Origin: Aquarana catesbeiana
Taxonomy: Eukaryota; Chordata; Amphibia; Anura; Ranidae
Reading direction: 5' to 3'
DNA length: 64,000 nucleotides
NCBI RefSeq assembly: GCF_042186555.1
Contig: NC_133328.1
Location: forward strand, 335,538,539 to 335,602,538
A model generated the notes under the pieces. The model worked only from the letters and a program-made list of their open reading frames with translations. It had not been told where the DNA came from and made no database searches. A program made the translations under genes and the position numbers. This document shows positions 11,019-21,710 of the stretch, in pieces; positions within the stretch are counted from its first letter, which is position 1, and each line of letters starts with the position of its first letter.

Positions 11019-11822
11019 CTATTGGTGCAATGCAGCAATGCCTTCCTCTAAAGTAGAGATTAAGATCATGTTTCCATTGTAGGTGACTGAGAGTTTAGCT
11101 GGGTACTTCCACTTTAGTATTTTGTGGTTCCTCAGTGCCTTTGTTATCGTCGCCAGGTTGCAACGCTGCTGAAGCGTGTGTCTGGATAGGACCGGTAGCA
11201 ATTGCAGCTCTGCATTCTCCAGGTGTTTGTTTTCAGTTCTACGTGACATTGTTAGGATTTGTTCTTTGATGTGGTAGTAGTGTATCCTAAGAAGAACATC
11301 TCTGGGAGTATTTTCTGGTAGGAAGAAAGGTTTGGGTATGATGTGAATCCTATCCACTATGAGATCCTGAGCTGACAGGGACGGTAGCAAGGTTGAGAAC
11401 AGAGCTTGGGTATATGGTAGCAACTGGGTGGCAGGAATGGTTTCAGGGATCCCCCTTATTTTTATGTTGTTCCTCCTGGATCTATCTTCTAAATCTGCCA
11501 CTTTATTCTTCAGCCAGGCAATTTCCTCACTGTGGTTGCTATGTGCATCTACCATTGTGTTAAAGGATGAGGAGTATTCACTCATTTTTTTTTCAATGTG
11601 ATCAACCCTGCCACCTATGGCTTGCACTTCTCTCTGGCAGTGATTTATCCCAGCTGTCATATCAGTGTGCAGGGAAGCCTTTAGGGACAGCAGAATTTCC
11701 TTTAGAACAGTGTCAGATACTGGCCTGTCTGAGGTGGGGAATGTTGCTATGGGGTCATGCAGGTTGTGCAGCGTGGCTTCCCAACTGTTAGTAGGCCCAC
11801 TTTCCTCCATGTCTGGGTCCAT
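11019..11822 (-). CDS. LINE ORF1 protein (L1/Tx1-type RNA-binding protein)
   Basis: An open frame of 267 codons starting at ATG 11822 (MDPDMEESGPTNS). It has the L1 ORF1p plan: a variable N-terminus, a heptad-rich coiled coil at about residues 75-125, then an RRM-like domain beginning DRSRRNNIKIRGIPE near residue 130, and a C-terminal domain ending near KILKWKYPAKLSV. L1 ORF1p trimerises and coats LINE RNA in cytoplasmic particles. No stop or frameshift is visible, unlike ORF2 of the same element. The gap of about 460 bases to ORF2 shows no open frame. Assignment is by motif order, without a database search. Confidence 0.82.
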   Translation of the reverse strand: MDPDMEESGPTNSWEATLHNLHDPIATFPTSDRPVSDTVLKEILLSLKASLHTDMTAGINHCQREVQAIGGRVDHIEKKMSEYSSSFNTMVDAHSNHSEEIAWLKNKVADLEDRSRRNNIKIRGIPETIPATQLLPYTQALFSTLLPSLSAQDLIVDRIHIIPKPFFLPENTPRDVLLRIHYYHIKEQILTMSRRTENKHLENAELQLLPVLSRHTLQQRCNLATITKALRNHKILKWKYPAKLSVTYNGNMILISTLEEGIAALHQ

Positions 11823-12198
11823 CAGCGGCCTGTCTGGTGAGGCAATCCTCTGTTTTTGCTTGTAAAAGAACGAAAGAAAAGCGCCTCTGAGTGCAGGTAT
11901 TTAATTAGGACAATAACAAGTTATCCACACTTACAAGTAGGTAAGGAGAAAACAGCTACAGAGGGGGAACAGCTCCTGGATCGGTCTCGGCATCCATAGC
12001 ATGGATTCGGTGTAAGTCTGAAGAGATGGCCTTGGTCCCCCGCTAGGAGAGAGCAGACTGATGCGCTGGATGGAAGTCCCGTAATCCAAAACAAGGGCGC
12101 TCGTGGGCGTGTGACGTCACCGGAGTGGAGAGGACCACAAAGCGTTTCAGAGCATGCGCAAAGTTCCCACTGGGCATGCGCGCTCCTTTTTCAAGTGT
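11823..12198 (-). promoter_or_regulatory. LINE B 5' UTR / putative internal promoter region
   Basis: Between the ORF1 start and the palindrome centre lie 376 bases with no coding capacity. The far end holds GTGACGTCAC (a CRE-like palindrome, 12111-12120) and CpG-containing GCATGCGC words, which would suit a LINE internal promoter. The promoter role is inference from position. Confidence 0.45.
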
Positions 12199-12286
12199 CA
12201 CTTGAAAAAGGAGCGCGCATGCCCAGTGGGAACTTCGCGCATGCTCTGAAACGCGTTGTGGTCCTCTCCACTCCGGTGACGTCACA
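12110..12286. repeat. 177-bp near-perfect palindrome at the LINE B 5' end
   Basis: The arms are 12110-12197 and 12199-12286, centred on a single T at 12198, with only two mismatches seen. The left arm is the LINE B 5' end; the right arm is its inverted copy. The arms carry GTGACGTCAC and GCATGCCCAGTGGGAAC. The DNA could extrude as a cruciform. Because both strands read the same, overlapping reading frames on each strand (MTSPEWRGPQ...) are mirror images and not genes. Confidence 0.92.
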
Positions 12287-12806
12287 ACAAACTGCTGTAT
12301 TCTCTGACACCTTGTTCTTCCTACATGAGAGATGGCCGGTCCCTAATGTTATCATTTTGCATTTATCAGGAAATTACATTGGCAATTGTAATACGTTAGA
12401 ATTGATTGCTAAGATTAAATTGGATTTTCAGTGCTTGCATGTTATTTTGCCTAATACAATTTTAATATTTTCAGAAATGATCCCTCGGTTGGCTTGGCTT
12501 ATTTCCTCAGAGTTCCATTACATTGAGAAGATTTGCAAGCGAGTCAGTAGGGCCATTGCTAAACTCATGCCTTCAATAGCTGGTTTTGCCTTTAGACATG
12601 TTGACCTGGAAGGTGGAGTGTCAGGTTTTTATAGGAACAATAATATTCATTTGTCAGACGTTGCTCTGGACATTTTTATTTTACATAAGCAGACCTGTAT
12701 AGAATTGCCTGTTGCCTGGAGAGGGGGTGTCAGGCTTCATAATCTGAGCCTGGCGTATGGGTTGTTGTGTGAAACTTTAAATATTAGCTCAAGCTTATAC
12801 AGCTGA
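12287..12806 (+). pseudogene. SGNH/GDSL-hydrolase-like domain relic (probable tyrosine-recombinase retroelement origin)
   Basis: After the palindrome the frame reads VPNVIILHLSGN, then FSEMIPRLAW, a KICKRVSRAIAKLM helix and NNIHLSDVALDIF, ending in TGA at 12804-12806. This order (I-H-x-G-G-N block, P-R-x-x-W, then x-H-L-S-D) resembles the SGNH-hydrolase-like proteins linked in fish and frogs to tyrosine-recombinase elements such as Ngaro. The usual Asp before the His is Asn here and the N-terminal start is missing. LINE B replaces the upstream part. The flank after the hAT copy 2 insertion (20309 onward) would continue its 3' sequence. The SGNH assignment is moderate; the Ngaro link is inference. 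Confidence 0.5.
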
Positions 12807-13096
12807 GCTATAATTAGAATGGTAAATATGTTTAAATATAAGTAATGCTTGATTTATTTTAAGTAAATTATTTGAAGTTTTAAAATTAATTTATTATACC
12901 TATAAAAAAGGGCCACAGCCGATTACAACCACAGGTTCTGCAGTAATGTGTTTTTTATTAATAGTTTTAAGAGTTCTGTCTATGACCCGATCAGAATTTT
13001 CCTGTTTGGCCAAACTAAATGGGGAATTTGCCTACCTGCTGAGCCAAGAATCCTGCTGCAGTCGGAAGTGAAACAGCTTCCCAACCGGGTTGGTTG
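12807..13096. other. AT-rich non-coding, 3' of the SGNH-like relic
   Basis: No reading frame or repeat is recognised. It contains AT-rich sequence and ends at the 8-bp target duplication of hAT copy 2. It is continuous in sense with 20317 onward, once the transposon is removed. Confidence 0.5.
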
Positions 13097-13104
13097 CTAG
13101 GGAG
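13097..13104. repeat. Target-site duplication (left) of hAT copy 2
   Basis: CTAGGGAG immediately before the terminus TAGGGATGAGC; the identical 8 bases follow the other terminus at 20309-20316. An 8-bp duplication is diagnostic of hAT insertion. Confidence 0.93.
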
Positions 13105-14139
13105 TAGGGATGAGCCGAACACCCCTGGTTTGGTTTGCACTAGAACCTGCGAACGGACCGAAAGTTCGCGTGAACTTTAGAACCCCCGTAAAGTCTATGG
13201 GACTTGAACGTTCAAAATCAAAAGTGCTAATTTTAAAGGCTAATGTGCAAGTTATTGTCCTAAAAAGGGTTTGGGGACCCAGGTCCTGCTCCAGGTGACA
13301 TGTATCAATGCAAAAAAAAGTTTTAAAAACTGACATTTTTTTCGGGAGCAACGAATTTAATGATGATTAAAGTGAAAAAAAAAGTGAAATATTCCTTTAA
13401 ATATCGTACCTGGGGGGTGTCTATAGTATGTCTGTGAAGTGGCATGTGTTGTCCGTGTTTAGAACTGTCCCTGCACAAAATGACATTTCTAAAGGAAAAA
13501 AAGGTCATTTGAAACTGCTTGTGGCTTTAATGTAACATCTGGTCCTGACAATATAGATGAAAATCATTGAGAAAAATGGCATGGGTACCCCCCCAGCCCA
13601 TGGGTCTTTGGGTCTTGTATGGATATTAAGGGGACCCCGCACCCAAATTAAAAAAAGGAAAGGTGTGGGACCCCCAGGGACCCCTATATACTCTGAACAG
13701 CATTATACAGGCGGTGCAAACAAGACAGGGACTGTAGGTTTGTTGTTAAAGAGAATCTGTTTGTAATTTTGAACTGGTAAATTTTTAAAGTGTAGCTCCA
13801 GCCAAAAAATCTATTTTTAAGCTTTTTGGAAAACATAGGGAAGGGTTATCACCCCTGTAACATTTGTTTTGGTGTCTGTGCACCTCTTGAGAAGATTTCA
13901 CCTCACTTTCTGTCCCAATGACAAATGTTTTTTGAAAATTTGGGGTTTTTAGTGAAACAAGGATTGGTGATAAAGCATCAGTGGAGAGGAGACATGTTTT
14001 TCTCAAAGTAACTCTTACAGGAGAGAATTTCCCTTCCTAGGGGTAGATTTCATCTCACTTCCTGTTGTCTCCTCCCGCTTGCAAGTAGGAGTTATTTGTA
14101 AGTTGGATGTTTGAAAGTAGGGGCCTGCCCTATATACTC

Positions 14140-14870
14140 TGCAGAAATTGGGGCCTTAGGTGTTGGTGTTGCCACAACACTGTAAGCCCTCACAGTTTCT
14201 CTTGGTGGACGCAGGAACAGGCCCTGCTGTGAAATATTAGATCAAGAATTGTAATTACATGCCATTGTTGAACAGTGGTAGAAAAATTGGGCCTTTGGTG
14301 GTGGTGCTGGTGCCACAACACTGTAAGTCCTCACAGTTACTCTTGGTGGGCGCTGGAACGGGCCCTGCTCTAAAATATTATATCAAGAATTGTAATTGCA
14401 TGCACCTGTTGAACAGGGGCAGAAGAATTGGGCCTTTGGTGGTGGTGGTGTTGCCACAACACTGTAAGCCCTCACAGTTACGCTTGGTGGGCACAGGAAT
14501 GGGCCCTGCTGTGAAATATTAGATCAAGAATTGTAATTACATGTCCCTGTTAAACAGGGGCTGAAAAATTGGGCCTTGGGCACTGGTTCTGGTGCCACAA
14601 CACTGCAACCTCTCACAGATACTCTACTTGGAGCGCATGAATGAGCCCTGCTGCAAAGTATTGCATCAAAAATTGTAATTACACGCCCCTGTTAAACAGG
14701 GGCAGAAAAATTGGGCCTTAGCCACTGCTGCCACAACACTGCAACCCCTCACAGATACTCTAGTTGGAGCGCAGGAATTAGCCCTGCTGCAAAGTATTGC
14801 ATCAAAAATTGTAATTACAGAAAAATTGGGCCTTAGCCACTGGTGGCGGTGCCCCAAACTAAAAATGTTC
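14140..14870 (-). repeat. 3' tandem repeats of hAT copy 2
   Basis: About six units of 110-140 bp, reverse complement of those at 5930-7065, with the same CCCCTGTT/AACAGGGG hairpin, GTAATTACA and GCAACCCCTCACAG blocks. The outer units (14140-14540) carry degenerate hairpins, the inner ones are closer to consensus. Confidence 0.82.
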
Positions 14871-14942
14871 TTACAAGCTATCAGCATGAAAATTGAGGAG
14901 GAAGAGGATAGTCACTAAGCATGACAGGATAGTCACTCAGCA

Positions 14943-17900
14943 TCAGCATAGGCAGTCTTGAAGGGATCTCACATTGAAAAAAAATGATTCGGTTACATCA
15001 GCAACAGGTGCTTGGTAGCTGGTGATCCAAGACTGATTCATTTTTATGAAGGTCAGCCGATTGACTGATTCGGTGGACAGGCGCACCCTGTGATCGGTTA
15101 CAAAGCCTCCAGCAGCACTGAATGTGCGTTCCGAAAGAACGCTGGATGCAGGACAGGCCAGTAGCTCAATTGCATACTGTGCAAGCTCTGACCAGTGATC
15201 CATCCTCAAGACCCAGTAACCCAGAGGATTTTCGGTGGGAAAGGTGTCCAAGTCTGATCTTGCCCCTAGGTAATCCTGCACCATGTGAATCAGATGCTGG
15301 CAATGGTTGCTGGAACCGATCATACCTTGGGGCTGCGGACTAAAAAATTGTCTGAACGCATCGGTCAGACGGCCACCTTCTCCACCGCTCCTTCTGTGAC
15401 TGACCGAAGCCTCAGCAACACGTTGTCCAGGAGGACCAGGAAATTGTAACCTCCCAGGCTCTGGAAACACTTTGCACAAAGCTTTCTACAAGGCCTCCCG
15501 AAGATGTTTCATCCTCTGCTCCCTCTGCGATGGCAAGATAAGGTCCGCAACCTTACCCTTGTAACATGGATCAAGGAGGGTTGCCAGCCAGTAATGATCC
15601 CTCCCCTTGATACGAATATGAGGATCCTTCCGCAGGCTTTGCAGGATCAGGGAGGCCATGCAGCGTAGGTTTGCTGAGACATTCCATCCAGAGTCCTCTG
15701 GGTCACTAAGGACAACATGATCCACAGCCACCGCCTCCCAGCCACGTAGAAGTCCACGGGTTTCTTCAGACTGTAAATGATCCCTTGAAGACTGCTGCTG
15801 ATGCTGAGTGCCAGGTTCCACCTCCATACTGACACAATCCTCCTCCTCCTCTTCCTCTTCCTGTGTGATCGAGAAACACTGTCTGGATAAATGGGGCCTT
15901 GAGAGGTAAGGAAGTCCTCCTCTTCCTCCCTCTGTTCTGCCTCAAGTGCCCTGTCCATTATTCCATGCAGTGAGTGCTCCAACAGGTGAACAAGAGGAAC
16001 AGTGTCACTGATGCACGCACTGTCACTGCTCACCATCCTCGTGGCCTCCTCAAATGGTGACAGGACAGTGCATGCATCCCTGATCATAGCCCACTGGCGT
16101 AGGGAAAAAAAACAAGCTCCCCTGACCCTGTCCTGGTGCCATAGTCGCATAGGTACTCATTGATGGCCCTCAGCTGCATGTGCAGCCGCTGCAGCATGGC
16201 CAATGTTGAGTTCCCCCTGGTGGGCATGTCACAGATTAGGCAGTTCTTGGGCAGGTTAAATTCCTTTTGGAGGTCAGCCAGCCAAGCACTGGCATTATAT
16301 GACCGGCGGAAATGCACACAGACTTTCCTGGCCTGCCTCAGGACATCCTGTAAGACTGGGTACCTGCCCAAGAACGGCTGCATCACCAATTTAAGGATGT
16401 GAGCCAAACAGGGCACATGGGTCAGTTGTCCCTGTTGGAGGGCGGAGAAGAGGTTGGTGCCATTGTCGCAAACCACCATACCTGGCTTAAGCTGGCGTGG
16501 CGTCAACCACCTCTGAACCTGCCGGTGCAGACCTAAAAGAATCTCTGCCCCAGTGTGGCTCCTGTCCCCCAAGCACACCAGCTCAAGCACCGCATGGCAT
16601 CTTTTTGCCTGCGTGCTTGCGTAGCCCCTTGAATGCCTACGGAGCACCGCTGGTTCCAAGAACAAATCAGCACAGGAAGAGGCCATGAAGGAAGAAGAAG
16701 AGGAGGGGGTGGAGGAGAGAGGTGTGGCAGAATCACCACCAGTAGAATTTTGGAGGCGTGGTGGTGGAACAACCTCCAACACTACTGCACCCTGTCCTGC
16801 ATCCTTCCCAGCTGCCAGAAGAGTCACCCAGTGCGCAATGAAAGATAGGTAACATCTCTGTCCATGCCTGCTGGACCATGAGTCAGCGGTAATATGCACC
16901 TTACCGCTGACTGCCCTGTCCAGCGAGGCCAAGACATTGCCTTCCACATGCCGGTAGAAAGCCGGAATTGCCTTCCGTGAGAAAAAGTGGCGTTTGGGAA
17001 CCTGCAACTGAGGAACCGCACATTCCTCAAACTCACGGAAGGGGGCAGAGTCTACCAACTGAAAAAGCAGCAGTTGAAGTGCTAGCAATTTAGCGAAGCT
17101 AGCAATCAACCGCTGGGCATGTGAATGGCTGGTAGCGAACTTCTTTCGGCGGTGCAGCAGCTGGGGCAGGGAAATTTGTCTGCTACACTCTGATGTCAAT
17201 GTAACTATAGCAGATTGCCCGCAAGTACTAGGCTGTGACACATCTAATTCTACACCTTCATTCCTCTCAGTGCAGGTTTCATAGTGGACTGAAGGTATAG
17301 TGGGGTTGGAGATCTCAGCTGATGAGGAGCAAGGAGAGGTCCGCTTTGTTCTTTGGTGTGGGTCTTTTAGATATGCTTGTCAACGAACTGCATGGCAGGT
17401 AGACATATGTCTGGTCAAGCATGTGGTGCCCAAGTGGGTGATGTTTTGGCCATGCGAGATACGCTTGAAACATATGTTGCAAATAGCAGCGGTGCGATCT
17501 GATGCACTCGTCTCAAAAAAGGCCCACACCAAAGAACTTTTGGAATAATGCGCAGAGACAGCAGTGCCCTGCACCTGTGGAGATCTGCGGTGTGATGCAG
17601 TCGGTGTGCTGCCCTTAAGCTGGCCCCTGAAGGGCATCCTGCCTTGTTGGAGATGCATGGATTGTGCGTATGCTGCCATGGATAGTGACCAGGAAAGTAA
17701 CATTTCAGAGTGGATTTTTCTGGCGATCCCCTTCTTGGACGTGGTATGAAGCGGTAACCTGGAACTCCTGGGAGAGAGGACATTATATCACAGAAGCCAC
17801 GGGATACCGGCCTAGCGGACGGCAGTGGGATCTTGAAGTGCCTGTCACCCCTGCAGGGGTACTGGGAGTCGGTGAGTGGGGAGCCAAAAGGGGAGCACAG

Positions 17901-19026
17901 AAGTCACGGATTTTCACCTGTGTGGGCACTACAGTCACCAAGCTCTTGGAACTTTTTTCTTGCTATTTACAATTTGGGACGCACCACCTTTGAACAGACT
18001 TTTTTATAATTTTTTATAATTTGGTGTTTTTTAGTTTTTGCTTCATATATGGTTTTTCAATATACGTTTTGGATTTGATTGCATTTGTCATTTACGTTTG
18101 TACACGTACACGTTGGAATCATCACATTAGCTGCATATTATACATAGCAGCAGCACCTAGTGGTTACTTTTTGCCACTACCTACATGTGGTATACATGTT
18201 GATGCAACACAATAGGGTTTTTACACTATATGATATTTTGACTCACACTTTCAAATAATGGTATAGGGTTTGTTAATTATGAGTTATAGCAGTCTTCACC
18301 CTTTGTGTATGATATATTTTTAATTTCTATTACTCACTGCTTAACAACCATCATCACTTATACAATTTAAAAGGGAGCGCCATACCCCCATACACAACCC
18401 TTTATACTTGTTGGAGATGTGCCTCCTCCTCCTTTCTCCTATCAGGCACCCACGTGGAGTCAGTGACTTCCTCATCATCCCCTCTCTCCTCATCGCTGGA
18501 GAAAACCTGGCAGTATGCTGCAGCTGGGGGAACATGACTGCCAGATTGCTGTCCTTCTTGGGCACCCCCTCTTTCTGGGCTCACGTTACTGCCTTCCTCT
18601 AGATGAGTACCATCATTGGAGCCTTCAAAACGCTGGGCATCCTCCTGGAGCATGTACCAACATTGTGGTCAAACAGTTAGCGGGACTCATCAGGAGGACA
18701 TGGTGGGGCTAGGGAAGGAGTGACTGATGCCATTGAGCCAAGGGAAAAGGCCGCATTGGCAGCTGCTTTGCCAAAGTACCCTGAGCCTGGGTGAGAAAGG
18801 ATGAGGAGGATGAAGACGGCTTGGTCATCCATTCTACCAAGTCTTTGGCATGTTGCGGCTCAACACGGCCAGCTGTCAAAAAAAAGGACAAGCGTGTCCC
18901 ACGGCCATGTGCTGATGAGGATGCACCGTGTCCATGACCAGCACTGTTGCCTCTAGACACAGAGCCTGCTTGCCCTCTTTTATTGGCTTGTGACTGTCTG
19001 CCTCTCCTTGTTGGCCTTCCAGACAT
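14943..19026 (-). pseudogene. hAT transposase, broken (copy 2)
   Basis: On the minus strand it starts at ATG 19026 (MSGRPTRRGRQSQ). The acidic N-terminal part continues to 18402 through frameshifts. A 751-bp insertion splits it; the frame then resumes with GRMPFRG (about 17640) and the BED zinc finger ICNICFKRIS...CLTRHMSTCH (17500-17385), which is intact here but not in copy 1. The core runs 17241-16084 with ITADSWSS and GMVVCDNGTN. C-terminal pieces lie at 16150-15486 and 15479-14943, the last with the hATC domain (LLACPASSVLSERTFS, FIKMNQSWI). Comparing the two copies shows the breaks differ, so each decayed independently after the family was active. Confidence 0.85.
17656..18406. mobile_element. 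751-bp insertion with 13-bp target duplication, unclassified
   Basis: CTTGTTGGAGATG occurs at 17643-17655 and again at 18407-18419. Copy 1 of the transposon has the uninterrupted site (CCTCGTTGGTGATGTG in the corresponding orientation), so this block is a later insertion. A 13-bp variable-type duplication suggests target-primed retrotransposition. No coding domain is recognised; the plus-strand end reads GGGAGCGCCATACCCCC...CCTTTATA and there is no poly(A). It may be the 3' part of a CR1/L2- or RTE-like element, but this is not established. Confidence 0.75.
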
Positions 19027-19069
19027 ACTAATGGCCTACAGTGAGATGTAGCTGCACAAAGCTGGGATG

Positions 19070-19090
19070 TGTATATATATATATATATAC
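19070..19090. repeat. Short (TA)n run
   Basis: A TA run upstream of the transposase start on the minus strand, at the same position as in copy 1. Confidence 0.8.
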
Positions 19091-19129
19091 TGATTATACT
19101 GCAGCTAGCAGAATTATCAGCATGCCTGT

Positions 19130-19700
19130 AGTATTATTAGTATGAGAACACCAGCAATTGCCTTTAGGTAGCTTTAGGTGCACACTGTGCAGAGGACACA
19201 GTACACTAACTGTAAATACTGCAACTGCCTGCCTGTGGTACTAATAGGATCAGAAGAACACCAGCAATTTTCTTCAGGTAGCTTTAGGTGCACACTGTGC
19301 AAAGGACACACTACACTAACTGTAAATACTGCAGCTGCCTGCCTGGGGTATTAATAGGATCAGAATAACAGCAATTGTCTTCAGGCAGCTTTAGGTGCAC
19401 GCTGTGCAGAGGACACAGTACACTAACTGTAAACACTGCAGCTGCCTGCCTGTGATATTAATAGGATCAGAACACCAGCAATTTTCTTCAGGTAGCTTTA
19501 GGTGCACACTGTGCATAGGACACAGTACACTAACTGTAAATACTTCAGCTGCCTGCCTGTGGTACTAATAGGATCAGAAGAACACCAGCAATTTTCTTCA
19601 GGTAGCTTTAGGTGCACACTGTGCAAAGGACATAGTACACTAACTGTAAATACTGTAAAAACACCTGCCTGCCTGTCAGTAGGAAGAGAATAACAGGAAC
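19130..19700 (-). repeat. 5' internal tandem repeats of hAT copy 2
   Basis: About five units of roughly 110-120 bp with CAGGTAGCTTTAGGTGCACA, CTGTGCAGAGGACACAGTAC and ACTAACTGTAAATACTGCA. They are related to, but clearly diverged from, the copy 1 block at 1729-2445. Confidence 0.78.
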
Positions 19701-19771
19701 GGATCTAGCTAAACTGCCTGCCTGTCAGTAGGAAGAGAATAACAGGAACGGATCTAGCTAAACTGAATACA

Positions 19772-19773
<2 letters not shown>

Positions 19774-19840
<67 letters not shown>
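19774..19840. repeat. (TA)n microsatellite, about 67 bp
   Basis: An uninterrupted TA run followed by CACACACAAC, within the 5' leader of hAT copy 2. Confidence 0.95.
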
Positions 19841-19848
<8 letters not shown>

Positions 19849-20006
19849 ACACCTAGGATTCATATAAATACACAATACACTGTAAGTGCAGCTAAGACTC
19901 GCCTGCCTACTCTAACTAATCTAACTTAAATCAAATGACACTGTCTCTCTGTCTACCTCTCTCTACGCCGCCGCAACACACTACACAAGGCCGCCACGCA
20001 GGCGGT

Positions 20007-20014
20007 CTTATATA
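20007..20014 (-). promoter_or_regulatory. Putative TATA box of the hAT transposase gene
   Basis: TATATAAG on the minus strand, in CACACTATATAAGACCGCC, about 1 kb upstream of the ATG at 19026 and about 290 bases inside the terminus. CCAAT-type words lie about 70-130 bases further upstream. The position suits a transposase promoter; no transcript evidence is available. Confidence 0.55.
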
Positions 20015-20105
20015 GTGTGGGGCATGTACTAAACCCCCTGAGCCATAATTGTCCAAAGCCACCCTGGCTTTGGCCAATTACGGCTCTCTGTACAGATGGC
20101 ACTGT

Positions 20106-20147
20106 GATTGGCCAAGCATGCGGGTCATAGTGCATGCTTGGCCAATC
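20106..20147. promoter_or_regulatory. Perfect 16-bp inverted repeat with CCAAT words upstream of the TATA box
   Basis: GATTGGCCAAGCATGC (20106-20121) and its exact reverse complement (20132-20147), separated by 10 bases. Each arm contains an inverted or direct CCAAT word. It could bind CCAAT factors or form a hairpin; function is inference. Confidence 0.6.
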
Positions 20148-20308
20148 ATCAACCAGCAATGCACTCTGATGCTGCAGTGAATTATGGGCTGTGACGCGTC
20201 ACTCGAATTTGGCGTGAACAGCCCATAATGTTCGCAATTCGACGACCGGTCGAACAGGCGATGTTCGAGTCGAACGTGGGTTCATCTCGAACTCGTAGCT
20301 CATCCCTA

Positions 20309-20316
20309 CTAGGGAG
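20309..20316. repeat. Target-site duplication (right) of hAT copy 2
   Basis: CTAGGGAG, identical to 13097-13104. Confidence 0.93.
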
Positions 20317-21710
20317 TCAGGGGCCATTGTCTTCCTAGCAACCAGTATTGGTTCTCCACCTGTCCTTTCAGCTGTAAGCCAGGGATTCCCAGCTGACCAT
20401 TCAATGTAAATAAAGGGGCAGGGGTTGTGGCTGACATTACTATCCAAATATGGCAATTGCCTATAATATTTGTTGAGTTGTCATATTTGGTAAATTACAT
20501 TTGTCATCAGCCCTTTTGTTTGCAATTCAACTGTCAGCTCAGGATTTGACATTCAGTACGAATCTGCTTTAGGACATTGATGTGTTTTTTTTCAGTGGAC
20601 AATGTTCATCATGATTGATGAAGATCTGCATAGTTGGACAACATTAATGGCAATGGATTTACAATGTGGGACTTTTTTCATAAAGGACTTGAAAAAAGTT
20701 TGTGATGTGTTTATTAACTGTCATGATTTTTGTGAATAAGTAGGGATACCATGCACCCGTTGTTTATTCATGTGAGAGGTGGTATCTGGGCCCCCCTTAT
20801 TTGTAGAGGTTATAGTAAGCCCCACCTGCATTCCTTCACAACCACCAGGCTAGGAGAGTGGGAAAAGGTGGGGGCTAGATGCTTCCATTGAAGGGGGGGA
20901 TTTCATTCTTTTTTTCCTGTCATTCTTGCTCTAAGATGTACTACAGCAAATGTGATAGTTGAGAAAGAAAAAAAAGTATGGCAGTTTTTATCTCCCTGCT
21001 GGCTTTTTTTATTTTGCAAAACATGGTATGGGGTTGCTCCTTAAGGGTCCAGCATGCATGTTGGAGGTGGGGGGTCCCTAGGTGTTTTTTCCAAAGAAAA
21101 TATCAGCAATTTAAACTGCAGTTAGTTTTGCTGTAGTACATTGCATACATTGTACATTAACAGTAATCCCTCCTATTATCCTTTAAAATAGTCACAATTG
21201 ATCTTAAAGATTCAGGTCCCACTGACTATAGTTTTGATTAGTCTTCAGGATTTTTGAGTGTATTCAGGTCATTTACCAAGAATTATATAGCAGCCAAAGC
21301 ATAAAAAAAATAGAACACAAATGTAGATTTTTCTTTTTTAGCTATGGATATTTCATCTCCCCATTGCTGCTAAGAGCTTCATTTAAAGGGCAGGACAATT
21401 CTGACCATTTTTTTTTTATAATTTTTACTTTAAAATTGTTATGTCCATACATTTTTTAACTTGGCATAAGAAATCAAATAATGATTTACTATTTCCACAA
21501 CTACTTTTATTGAAACAAGCTTAGAAATAACTCTAGATAGGTTGTTCCATTATATATGTGTATAAAATAATCAGCGCTACCTATAAAGATACTGAATAAT
21601 ACATGCATATGTAACAAAATCCTGTGTTATAATAAATAATGTGAACTATAAAATATATAGTATATGCAAATATATATATGTGTATATTCACAGTGACTGC
21701 TGTACACTCT
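20317..21710. other. No gene recognised between hAT copy 2 and the Harbinger element
   Basis: AT-rich sequence with no convincing reading frame. The first part probably continues the element that carries the SGNH-like relic. A GC-richer block at 20770-20890 (GGGCCCCCCTTATTTGTAG) stands out but matches nothing I can name. Confidence 0.5.

Larger units (their letters stand above)
8083..12198 (-). mobile_element. Tx1/L1-like LINE on the minus strand (LINE B), interrupted
   Basis: Read on the minus strand: 5' UTR (12198-11823), ORF1 (11822-11019), a gap, then ORF2 endonuclease (10558 to about 9886), an inserted minisatellite block (about 8566-9885), and more ORF2 (about 8565-8083). ORF2 is cut at 8082 by hAT copy 1, so the RT domain and 3' end are absent. 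The 5' end of the LINE meets the centre of a palindrome at 12198. It appears to have inserted next to, or in, the SGNH-like relic that starts at 12287. Confidence 0.8.
13105..20308 (-). mobile_element. hAT DNA transposon, copy 2 (complete ends, 7.2 kb)
   Basis: Both termini are visible: TAGGGATGAGCCGAAC at 13105 and GCTCATCCCTA at 20298-20308, flanked by CTAGGGAG on each side. Read on the minus strand it holds a promoter with TATA box, 5' tandem repeats, a broken transposase gene, 3' tandem repeats with hairpins, and a 3' region shared with copy 1. A 751-bp insertion (17656-18406) lies inside the gene. It is inverted relative to copy 1, their 3' ends facing each other across LINE B. Confidence 0.93.

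Noticed and set aside
12043..12285. Reading frames on both strands beginning MTSPEWRGPQ
   Set aside because: The palindrome reads the same on both strands, so these are mirror images of LINE 5' UTR sequence.
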